In this document: positions 16,321-24,100 of the stretch, piece after piece
Layout of the letters: each line of letters starts with the position of its first letter
Position numbering within the stretch: position 1 is the stretch's first letter
Assembly: GCA_027035765.1 (NCBI GenBank)
Contig: JALVUD010000017.1
Location: 1 to 37,106, forward strand
DNA length: 37,106 bases
Reading direction: 5' to 3'
Origin: Campylobacteraceae bacterium
GTDB lineage: Bacteria > Campylobacterota > Campylobacteria > Campylobacterales > Sulfurovaceae
Notes under the pieces: generated by a model
What the model saw: only the letters and a program-made list of their open reading frames with translations
Databases searched by the model: none
Told to the model about the DNA's origin: nothing
Position numbers and translations under genes: made by a program

Positions 16321-17352
16321 CTACTCCATCTCCAGATAGCGGTCGGACTGCTCCAGCGACTCCTCGAGGCTCACGATGGGCTCGACCTCTTCGATCCGAT
16401 CCCCCTGGACTGCCGTGACCGTGCCCCCTTTGAGGCTGAAGGTGATGTAGTGCCGGGGCACGGAGGCGTAGCGCTGCTCCTGGGAGAGGATCTCCAGCTC
16501 CCGCAGCAGAAAGAGACTGTGGGTCGCCAGGACGATCTGCACCCCCCGCCGTGCCAGCTCCGTCAGGATCCCCGCCACCGGCCGGATGAGTTTGGGGTTG
16601 AGGTTGGTTTCGGGTTCATCCCAGAAAAGCAGGCTCCCCTCCCGGATCGTGCCGTTTTGGATCAGGCGGTAGAGGGTGGCGAGCCTGCGGATCCCTTCGG
16701 CGCTCAGATCGATCTCCAGTTTCCCGCCCCGCCGGCTCTCCAGGAGGAAGCGTCCCCCCTCCAGCCGGAGCCTCCCGCCGATGAGCTGCTCCAGACGCCG
16801 CAGCAGGGTATGAAAGGGCTCCAGCTCCGCCTCACCGAGCGGTGCAGCCTCCAGCGCCCGAGCCAGATCGAAGTAGGTGGCGTCGAAGCCTAGGTCGTGG
16901 TGCTGATAGAGCTGCGCAAAACCCGGCCAGATCGAGAGGATCTCCCGACTGGGCAGAAAGACCGCCGGGGTCGAGAGAAACGCTGCGGGACTTTTGCTCA
17001 GCTTCACATCGCTGCGGCTGCGGGCGGAGAAGCCGAAGGCGTAATCACACGCCGCCTCCCTGAAACCCACCGCCACCCGGCACTCCTGCGCCCCGTGGTG
17101 GACCAGCCGCCCCAGACTCCCGGGCCGAAAGACCCGCAGCAGCTTCCGCCCCACCATCCGCCCGAACTCTTTGGCTTCGGGACGTACCGCCGCCGCTTCA
17201 TGGCTGATGGCGGCCAGGGTATAGGCGAGCTTGAGCAGATGGCTCTTGCCCGAGGCATTCTCTCCGATAACCACATCGAGCCCGGGGGAAAAATCGAAGC
17301 GATGCTCTCCGGAGAGGATGGTGAAGTTGTTGACGCTGAGGGAACGGATCAT
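16321..17352 (-). CDS. ABC-type AAA ATPase of a two-gene defence-like unit
   Basis: The 343-residue protein is a RecF/SMC-like ATPase (AAA_15/AAA_21 group): Walker A GENASGKSHLLK near residues 30-41, an ABC-signature-like LSAEGIRRLATLYRL near 225, Walker B LLFWDEPETNLNP near 240 and an H-loop ATHSLFLLREL near 275. Insertions between Walker A and the signature are short, without a long coiled coil. The ATG at 17352 is chosen because GAGGAGG lies five bases upstream; the open frame reaches 17379. Paired with the nuclease gene after it, it resembles ATPase-nuclease anti-phage units such as Septu or OLD systems in logic, but not in detailed domain make-up. Confidence 0.85.
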   Translation of the reverse strand: MIRSLSVNNFTILSGEHRFDFSPGLDVVIGENASGKSHLLKLAYTLAAISHEAAAVRPEAKEFGRMVGRKLLRVFRPGSLGRLVHHGAQECRVAVGFREAACDYAFGFSARSRSDVKLSKSPAAFLSTPAVFLPSREILSIWPGFAQLYQHHDLGFDATYFDLARALEAAPLGEAELEPFHTLLRRLEQLIGGRLRLEGGRFLLESRRGGKLEIDLSAEGIRRLATLYRLIQNGTIREGSLLFWDEPETNLNPKLIRPVAGILTELARRGVQIVLATHSLFLLRELEILSQEQRYASVPRHYITFSLKGGTVTAVQGDRIEEVEPIVSLEESLEQSDRYLEME

Positions 17353-17362
17353 CAAGCCTCCT

Positions 17363-17402
17363 CGATCGTGGTGTGTCACATCTTTCGATTATACAACGAT
17401 CG
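17363..17402 (-). promoter_or_regulatory. Promoter of the ATPase-nuclease unit with flanking inverted repeat
   Basis: TATAAT on the minus strand (17388-17393) is bracketed by CGATCGTGG (17363-17371) and CAACGATCG (17394-17402), which are inverted copies with one mismatch. This could be an operator controlling the unit; it is suggestive only. Confidence 0.35.
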
Positions 17403-17486
17403 GCGTCTTGAAATATATTGGGGGCTTTCCCAATGGAAATGATAGAATCATTCCAAAGCATCGAGCATTTTTCAAAAAGGGTGTTT

Positions 17487-18476
17487 ATGAGCGAAATCGT
17501 TATTTACGAAGATGGAAATGTCAGACTGGAAACGGCGGTAGAGAGTGAAACCATCTGGCTGAATCAAAAACAGATGGGGGAACTTTTTGATAAAAGTACG
17601 AAGACCATCAATGAACACATAAAAAATATTTTTAAAGAAGGGGAACTTGAAAGAGATTCAACTGTCCGGAAATTCCGGATAGTTCAAACTGAAGGAAAGA
17701 GAGAGGTAGAAAGAGAGATAGATTTTTACAATTTGGATGTCATCATCTCAGTAGGCTACAGGGTCAAATCAAAGCGAGGTACACAATTTAGAATCTGGGC
17801 GACGAAAGTCCTCAAAGAGTACCTCCTCAAAGGCTACGCCCTCGATCGTGAACGTCTCCAAAAGGATAAACTCCGGGAACTGGAGCAGACCATCGCCGCC
17901 ATCAAACAGGCCGTCGAAAACCGCACCCTCAGCGACGATGAGGCCAAAGGTTTCATCGAGATCATCGGCACCTACGCCAAGAGCTGGGCGCTGCTGCAAG
18001 GCTACGACGAGCAGACTCTGCAGGAGGTGATCGCCACCAAGGAACAGCGCTTCATCCTCGACTACGACGAAGCCAAAGCCGCCATCGCCGCGCTCAAAAA
18101 GGAGCTGATGGCCAAAGGGGAGGCCACGGAGCTTTTCGGCAACGAAAAGGCGGGCGAGTTCAAAGGCAACCTGCTCAACATCTACCAGAGCTTTGGCGGT
18201 GTCGATCTGCTCCCCTCGGTAGAGCAGAAGGCGGCAAATCTCCTCTACTACATCGTCAAAGGACACCCTTTCAGCGACGGAAACAAACGCATCGGCGCCT
18301 ATCTCTTCGTGCTTTTCCTGCACAAAAACGGCATCCTCTACCGCGAAAACGGCGAAGCGAGGATCAACGACAACGCCCTGGCGGCGCTGACCCTGCTGGT
18401 GGCCACCTCGGATCCCGAGCACAAGGAGATCATTATCCGGCTCATTATGAATATGCTGGTGGATGAGGTGGGGTAG
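17487..18476 (+). CDS. RhuM-Fic/DOC fusion protein
   Basis: The 329-residue protein has an N-terminal RhuM region (about 1-145: TIWLNQKQMGELFDKSTKTI, EHIKNIFKEGEL, DFYNLDVIISVGYRVKSKRG, FRIWATKVLKEYLLKGYALD) with a KilA-N/HTH-like DNA-binding look, a helical linker, and a C-terminal Fic domain with a canonical HPFSDGNKRIGAYLF motif near 258-272. Fic domains attach AMP or other nucleotide groups to proteins. The start at 17487 matches the usual RhuM N-terminus and has AAAAGG upstream; the frame is open to 17418. The first 300 bases are AT-rich and the rest GC-rich, suggesting a fusion of segments of different origin. RhuM genes often sit in restriction loci. Confidence 0.85.
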   Translation: MSEIVIYEDGNVRLETAVESETIWLNQKQMGELFDKSTKTINEHIKNIFKEGELERDSTVRKFRIVQTEGKREVEREIDFYNLDVIISVGYRVKSKRGTQFRIWATKVLKEYLLKGYALDRERLQKDKLRELEQTIAAIKQAVENRTLSDDEAKGFIEIIGTYAKSWALLQGYDEQTLQEVIATKEQRFILDYDEAKAAIAALKKELMAKGEATELFGNEKAGEFKGNLLNIYQSFGGVDLLPSVEQKAANLLYYIVKGHPFSDGNKRIGAYLFVLFLHKNGILYRENGEARINDNALAALTLLVATSDPEHKEIIIRLIMNMLVDEVG

Positions 18477-18517
18477 TTTTGGTTGAATTTTAATGTATAA
18501 TCAAAACAATAGAGGTC

Positions 18518-18685
18518 ATGAAGAAAGAAGATGAGATGAAAAAGTGTCCGGAATTCAAGAAAAAGATTGTTACGGTAGTTATCCGCTCCCAGGCAATCGA
18601 AGGCTATAAGCAAGGCAGCCGCTCGGCTGTTACGAAGGTCAAAGCACTCAAAGAGAAATATGAGCTCAAAGTATCGTCTCGATAA
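18518..18685 (+). CDS. Class I Fic antitoxin (FicA/YhfG/VbhA type)
   Basis: A 55-residue protein beginning MKKEDEMKKCPEFKKKIVTV. It contains the Fic-inhibitory motif [S/T]xxxE[G/N] as SQAIEG (residues 24-29). In class I systems this motif sits on an antitoxin helix and its Glu blocks ATP binding by the Fic toxin. The size equals that of E. coli YhfG, and its place directly before, and overlapping by 26 bases, a Fic gene is the classic arrangement. AGAGGTC precedes the ATG. The call rests on motif, size and position. Confidence 0.8.
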   Translation: MKKEDEMKKCPEFKKKIVTVVIRSQAIEGYKQGSRSAVTKVKALKEKYELKVSSR

Positions 18686-19265
18686 TAGCTCCATCTACAT
18701 TCCCGGAACTTCCATACCCTACAACAAACTCGGCATCGAAGATTCCGAAACGCTCCATCTTCTCGAAGGGGAGCTTCTCAAAGAGGCTTATAGCATTTTC
18801 TATGACGAATTGACGGATGAGACGAAGTTCGACGAAAGCTATTTAAAATCGCTTCATCGTCGCACCTTCGAAGCTCTTTATGAATGGGCAGGTGAATATC
18901 GTCCTTTCAATATGAGCAAAGGGGAGAGCCGTTTTTGCCAGGGGGCGTATGTGGCCTCTGAATCGAAACGGATCTTCAAAGAGTTGGAAAAAGTCGGTTG
19001 GCTTCGTGAATTCAACGATCGAAATTCCGAAGAATTTGCGAAAATGATCGCCTATTTTCAGGGGGAACTGATCGCTCTTCATCCCTTTTATGAGCTCAAC
19101 GGACGGATCGTGCGACTCTTTTTTGATATGATTGCACTGTATAACGGGTATGAAGCAATCGATTACGGTAAGCCGGAGGAGTATATCAAGGCCTCTATCG
19201 CTTGCGTACAATATGCGGATACGGAAAAACTGACGGAGATTATCCGTAGGGGATTGAAACGCTGA
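18660..19265 (+). CDS. Fic family toxin (class I)
   Basis: The 201-residue protein has the Fic fold order: LHRRTFEALYEWAGEYRPFN (substrate-flap region), then KMIAYFQGELIALHPFYELN and the catalytic motif HPFYELNGRIVRLFF near 141-155. The catalytic His and the Asn-Gly-Arg phosphate-binding residues are present; a Leu stands where the usual motif has Gly (HPFx[D/E]GN). Fic enzymes AMPylate targets such as gyrase or topoisomerase IV when freed of antitoxin. The gene overlaps the antitoxin gene out of frame, so expression is translationally coupled. Confidence 0.9.
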   Translation: MSSKYRLDNSSIYIPGTSIPYNKLGIEDSETLHLLEGELLKEAYSIFYDELTDETKFDESYLKSLHRRTFEALYEWAGEYRPFNMSKGESRFCQGAYVASESKRIFKELEKVGWLREFNDRNSEEFAKMIAYFQGELIALHPFYELNGRIVRLFFDMIALYNGYEAIDYGKPEEYIKASIACVQYADTEKLTEIIRRGLKR

Positions 19266-19345
19266 TTGATGATGTTGCCATTTGTGGGTTGTATCCAGCA
19301 ATATGGGAATGTTTTTGTCTGGTGCAACCTGCAAATGAGCAGTAG

Positions 19346-19480
19346 ATCGTCGAAATCGGCGGCAGGAAAAAGAGTTTTCGTCAAATCGAGCGTGTAATGC
19401 AGAGCTTTGTGGCTGCCGACGGCATCGTCGCGGGATCGGGCAACAGGATCCCTCTATGGATGTTCGGGTTTTTGTATTGA
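19346..19480 (+). pseudogene. Possible 3' remnant of an ATPase-like gene
   Basis: The spacer 19266-19602 contains no intact gene. One frame from 19346 to the TGA at 19480 encodes 44 residues with protein-like character (IVEIGGRKKSFRQIERVMQ and, at the end, GSGNRIPLWMFGFLY). The ending resembles the C-terminus of AAA/DUF4143-type ATP-binding proteins as I remember them. There is no start codon with a ribosome site, and a TAG lies directly upstream in frame. I read it as a decayed fragment; the rest of the spacer shows no other signal before the promoter at 19568. Confidence 0.35.
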
Positions 19481-19557
19481 AAAGGTGGAGGGTAGGCTAT
19501 CGGTTGTTACCTGGGACTTTTTCTCTCCCCTCCTTCTCCTCCTCGGCGGGAATACGA

Positions 19558-19596
19558 AAGTAAGCCATTGACTTACTTGGCAAGATCGGATAAAAT
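19558..19596 (+). promoter_or_regulatory. higBA promoter with operator; predicted leaderless transcript
   Basis: TTGACT (19568-19573), a 17-base spacer and TAAAAT (19591-19596) form a strong promoter. The inverted repeat AAGTAAG-N7-CTTACTT (19558-19578) covers the -35 and is a likely antitoxin operator. The -10 ends six bases before the toxin ATG at 19603, so transcription should start at or next to the ATG, and no Shine-Dalgarno is present. Confidence 0.65.
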
Positions 19597-19602
19597 AGTC
19601 AG

Positions 19603-19917
19603 ATGGAGATAGCGGAGACGTCGATTTTCACGAAAGAGATCACCAGGCTTCTCGATGATGAGTCGTATCGGGAGCTTCAGGAGTTTTTGGCGGCACATCC
19701 GAAAAGCGGCAGTGTCATCAAGGGTTCCGGCGGTCTGCGGAAATTGCGTTGGAAATTGTCGTCCAAGGGCAAGAGAGGCGGAATCAGGACGATCTACTAT
19801 TTTTATGAAGCGGATCATCTTATTTTGATGATTTTTGTCTATGAAAAAAGTAAAAACGAAGATCTGACTCCAAAGCAGATCGAACTGCTGAGGAAAACAT
19901 TTTTGGAGGGGACATGA
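19603..19917 (+). CDS. RelE/HigB-type toxin
   Basis: A 104-residue basic protein of the RelE/ParE superfamily. Diagnostic blocks are SGSVIKGSGGLRKLRWKLSS, KGKRGGIRTIYYFYEADHLI and FVYEKSKNEDLTPKQIELL, matching ribosome-dependent mRNA interferases of the HigB branch. The toxin gene comes first and the antitoxin second, the usual HigBA order. It overlaps the antitoxin start by four bases (ATGA). The start at 19603 lies at the predicted transcription start, suggesting leaderless translation. The catalytic residues cannot be named with certainty from sequence alone. Confidence 0.9.
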   Translation: MEIAETSIFTKEITRLLDDESYRELQEFLAAHPKSGSVIKGSGGLRKLRWKLSSKGKRGGIRTIYYFYEADHLILMIFVYEKSKNEDLTPKQIELLRKTFLEGT

Positions 19918-20204
19918 TGGATAAGGAACTGTTCAACGCTCTACTGGAAAGTACGGCGGAAGCCAAAGAGATTTTGCAAAAAAAGAGAAAAGCGAGTCGA
20001 ACGTTTTATATCGAAGAACCGGACGCCAAAGCTATCCGCACTCAGCTGAAGCTGACACAAAATGAGTTTGCGGCACTGCTCAATATCAGCGTCAATACGC
20101 TTCGTAACTGGGAGCAGGGCAGAAGGGTTCCGGAAGGACCGGCAAAAGTATTGCTCAACGTAGCTAAAGAGTACCCGGATGTGCTTTTGAAGCTTGGGGC
20201 TTGA
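19914..20204 (+). CDS. HigA-type helix-turn-helix antitoxin
   Basis: The 96-residue protein has a C-terminal XRE-type HTH (AIRTQLKLTQNEFAALLNIS then VNTLRNWEQGRRVPEGPA, about 42-80) and an N-terminal helical part (AKEILQKKRKASRTFYIEEP) that probably wraps the toxin. As in other HigA proteins it should neutralise the toxin and repress the shared promoter at 19558-19596. The start is ATG at 19914 (or the adjacent ATG at 19917), overlapping the toxin stop. Complete and intact. Confidence 0.9.
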   Translation: MMDKELFNALLESTAEAKEILQKKRKASRTFYIEEPDAKAIRTQLKLTQNEFAALLNISVNTLRNWEQGRRVPEGPAKVLLNVAKEYPDVLLKLGA

Positions 20205-20315
20205 GTATTTCACACTCGTTCCCACCATCCCAGTCTGTAAACACATAAAGCAAGTTATCGAACATGCCACCTGTGTGACATAATGTTGTCAAATCCATAT
20301 GCTACAATACCGATG

Positions 20316-20327
20316 TCTCAATTGAGA
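20316..20327. promoter_or_regulatory. 12-base palindrome TCTCAATTGAGA behind a -10-like box
   Basis: A perfect palindrome eight bases after TACAAT (20303-20308). It may be an operator for the gene at 20457. No properly spaced -35 is visible. Confidence 0.35.
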
Positions 20328-20383
20328 GATACTCACTGGCCTGCCGAAAAAAATGTGTCGTCGGCAGTCACCGTAACTTAGGA

Positions 20384-20432
20384 CAATAAAACCTTCACCG
20401 TTTCGATTCCCGAAACTTCGACCGTTTTATTG
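20384..20432 (+). ncRNA. Structured leader hairpin before the 20457 gene
   Basis: A 49-base element with a 9-bp outer stem, CAATAAAAC/GTTTTATTG, and an inner hairpin GTTTCG/CGAAAC with a five-base loop, ending 24 bases before the ATG and just before AGGAGG. A separate inverted repeat, CTGCCGA/TCGGCAG, lies at 20341-20367. The transcript leader is thus heavily structured; it could be an attenuator, an autoregulatory site or a cis RNA element. No known riboswitch class is recognised. Confidence 0.45.
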
Positions 20433-20456
20433 CCTCTATTCACCAGGAGGTAAATT

Positions 20457-21107
20457 ATGAGAACTTATGACACCCTTGTACGCTTCGTCAAAGAAACCGA
20501 TCGCAAAGAGCTGCTGCGCTCACTGGGCTATCGCGATCTCCGAAAGGGAGAGGAGAGTTTGAGTGCCTTTTTGGGCGCAGGATCGCTGCGGAATTGGCTG
20601 GCGAAAGGACATTACGATTTCGTCCACAGCTCCGAAAGCTTCGCCAAAACGCTCGCCTCGCTCGCCGGAGTCGATCCCGGCGTGATCGACCGGATCGTCG
20701 AAGCGGAGGCCGAACGCCGTGCCACACTATCGCAATTGCAGACCCCCTACATCTTCGTCGATACCCGTTTCCGAAGAAAGAACGAACCGATCTTCGCCCT
20801 GGCGTTCATGGAGTCCAAACGCCATATTTCGTTGGATAAAGAGACGGTCTACGACCAGGGTCTGGAAGCGACCCTCCAAGAGGTGGGCCGGATAGTCCGC
20901 GAACACTACCGCGACACCGGCGGCGAACTGAAAGTGTGGGGGAAGATCCACGAATACCGCTACCACCACCTCGACGGCAGGACGTTTCGCTTCGATACCG
21001 AGGGGCGTCTGGTCGAAGAGCTTTCCCGTAATCTGGACGAAGGGGGAGCCGTTTTGAGCGTCGGGGGGAGGGAGATTCCACCTGAGATGCTCGCCCCCGA
21101 TGGGTAG
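20457..21107 (+). CDS. Unknown 216-residue protein upstream of the restriction locus
   Basis: A soluble, charged protein with a strong CAGGAGG ribosome site. The N-terminal 75 residues are helical and could form a small DNA-binding or regulatory domain (GSLRNWLAKGHYDFVHSSES, FAKTLASLAGVDPGVIDRIV); the middle is beta-rich (TPYIFVDTRFRRKNEPIFAL) and the end Gly-rich. I recognise no family. It stands between the HigBA pair and the helicase gene, 87 bases before the latter, behind an unusual structured leader. A role in the island's regulation is possible but unproven. Confidence 0.75.
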   Translation: MRTYDTLVRFVKETDRKELLRSLGYRDLRKGEESLSAFLGAGSLRNWLAKGHYDFVHSSESFAKTLASLAGVDPGVIDRIVEAEAERRATLSQLQTPYIFVDTRFRRKNEPIFALAFMESKRHISLDKETVYDQGLEATLQEVGRIVREHYRDTGGELKVWGKIHEYRYHHLDGRTFRFDTEGRLVEELSRNLDEGGAVLSVGGREIPPEMLAPDG

Positions 21108-21193
21108 GGATGCGTCTTTCGGATACAAGGATTAATGGTAAAGCCCCGACGCATTGACCTTCTTAGTCGCCGGTTCTGATTTATTCCAGATTT

Positions 21194-24100
21194 ATGGCAT
21201 CATATCAAAGCAACATATGGGCGGAAAGAGGGGAAGATCGGAGTATGCAGGTTATCGACAATGTCAGTTCGCTGTTGGGTGACGATCTAAAAAACACTCT
21301 CCGACCCGGCGACAGGCTCAAAATCGCCGCCGCTACCTTTTCCATCTACGCCTTCGAAGCCTTGAAAAAAGAACTATCGAGTGTCGATGCGTTCCAGTTT
21401 ATTTTCACCTCTCCTACCTTTGTCCCGGACAAAGCCCTGGATGCCATCAAGAAAGAGCGCCGCGAGTTCTACATCCCAAAAAACGAAAGGGAAAGAGGCT
21501 TTTACGGAACGGAATTCGAGATTCAGCTCAGAAACAAGCTGACCCAGCGTGCCATCGCCAGGGAGTGTGCCGACTGGATCCGCAGAAAGGCTACCTTTCG
21601 ATCCAACAAAACTTCGGCTTCCATGCAGTCTTTCGCATGCGTACAAAGTCCTGATCGTACCGTCGTTTACATGCCTCTCAACGGATTCACCGCCGTCGAT
21701 CTCGGATATCAGAAAGGAGACGCGCTCAGCAATATCACGACCCGTTTCGATGATCCGTTGGCTACTCAGTCGTTTCTGAACACTTTCGACCAGATCTGGA
21801 ACGATCGGGAGAGACTCGAAGATGTCACCGACGCCATCATCGAACACATCAGCACCGTTTACCGGGAGAACGCCCCCGAACGCATCTACTTCCTGATGCT
21901 CTACAACATCTTCAAAGCGTTCCTCGAAGACATCAACGAAGATGTGCTGCCCAACGACCTGACGGGATTCAAAGAGACGCTGGTCTGGAAAAAACTCTAC
22001 AACTTCCAAAAAGACGCCGCCGTGGGGCTCATCAACAAGCTCGAAACCTTCAACGGCTGCATCCTGGCCGACAGTGTGGGGCTTGGCAAAACCTTCACGG
22101 CTCTGGCCGTCATCAAATACTACGAACTACGCAACAAATCGGTCCTGGTGCTCTGCCCCAAGAAGCTGGCCGACAACTGGCTCACCTACAACACCAACCT
22201 GGTTACCAACATCTTCGCCAAAGATCGTTTCAACTACGACGTACTCAATCACACCGACCTCTCCAGAACGCGGGGCCATTCCCACGGCATAGACCTCTCC
22301 CGCGTCAACTGGGGCAACTACGACCTGGTGGTCATCGACGAATCCCACAATTTCCGAAACGCCGCCGCCTACAAGGACAAAGAGACCCGTTACCAGAAAC
22401 TGATGAACAAAATCATCAAAGCGGGCGTCAAGACCAAAGTCCTCATGCTCTCGGCCACCCCCGTCAACAACCGTTTCGCCGACCTTCGCAACCAACTGGC
22501 CTTAGCCTACGAAGGTGAATCGGAGCAACTACAAAAAAAGCTGGGCACCACCCAAAGCATCGAGGAGATATTCCGCAGAGCCCAGGCTGCTTTCAACGCC
22601 TGGTCCAAACTCCCGCCTGAAAAGCGCACGGCCAAAGCAATTCTGGATATGCTCGATTTCGATTTCTTCAAACTGCTCGACAACGTCACCATCGCACGAT
22701 CCCGCAAGCATATCCAGACCTTCTACGACACCACCGATATCGGAACCTTCCCCAAAAGACTCAAGCCCAAAAACTTCCGTCCGCCGTTGAGTGAGCTCTC
22801 CCGCCTTCCGGACTACGATGAGATCTACCGGACGCTCAACTCCATGACCCTCTCCATCTATGCGCCAATGAATTTCGTTTTTCCCAGTCGTCTGCACAAA
22901 TACGAAGAGGCTTACGACACCGAAGTGCAAGAGGGCAAAGGGCGCTTTCGCCAGCGTGACCGTGAGCGCAGTCTTCAGGCACTGATGACCACCAACCTCC
23001 TCAAACGCCTGGAAAGCTCCGTCGAAGCCTTCCGTATCACCCTGAACAAACTCAAACAAAACCATGCCGAGATACTGACGCAGATCAGCCGTTTCGAGCG
23101 GGGCGATACGAGTGTGAAAATTTCGGATGTGCCTGACAAAGCGGTCACTGAAGATATCGAAGAGGATGAAGAGGCATTCATCGGCGGCAAAGTGCGTATC
23201 GCCCTGGAGGATATGGATATCCGCTCCTGGAAAGAGGATCTCAAAAACGATCTTTTCATTGTCGATCGTCTTCTGATCGAAATGGATCGGATCACCCCCG
23301 ATGACGACGCCAAGCTCCAAGACCTGATAGAACACGCCAATAGCAAAATCGAAAACCCCATCAACTCCGGCAACAAAAAGCTCCTCATCTTCACCGCCTT
23401 CGCCGACACCGCCCACTATCTCTACGAACAGCTGGCCCCCCATTTCCTGACCAAACACGGTCTGCACACGGCGCTCGTCACCGGACAGGGAAATCCCAAG
23501 ACCACCGTTCACAAAAAACACTATGATTTTCAAAGCGTCCTGACCCTCTTCGCCCCCAAGGCCAAAGAGAAAGCCCTGGTCATGCCAAACAACAACGACG
23601 AAATCGACATCCTCATCGCCACCGACTGCATCAGCGAGGGGCAGAACCTGCAGGACTGCGACTATCTCATCAACTACGACATCCACTGGAACCCGGTGCG
23701 CATCATCCAGCGTTTCGGGCGCATCGACCGTATCGGCTCCCCCAACGCCCAAATCCAGCTGGTCAACTACTGGCCCGACATTACCCTGGACGAGTACATC
23801 AACCTCAAAGAGCGGGTGGAAAATCGTATGACCATCGTCGACATCACCGCCACGGGCGACGACAACGTGCTCAGCGCCAAAGCCAACGACATCAGCTACC
23901 GAAAAGAGCAGCTCAAAAGGCTCCAGGAGGAGGTCATCGACCTCGAAGAGCTCAAGACCGGCATCTCCATCACCGACCTGGGGCTCAACGAGTTCCGGGT
24001 GGACCTGCTGGGCTATATCAAAGAGCACGATCTCGACAACCTCCCAAACGGCCTGCACACCGTCGTCCCGGCAGACAGAGACAAAGGGCTGGAGCCCGGC

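Noticed and set aside
19558-19596. HigBA promoter as a third copy of the MerR operator
   Set aside because: It shares TTGACt-17-TAAAAT, but its inverted repeat is AAGTAAG-N7-CTTACTT, different in arm and spacing from GTCAAGTnnnACTTTAC.
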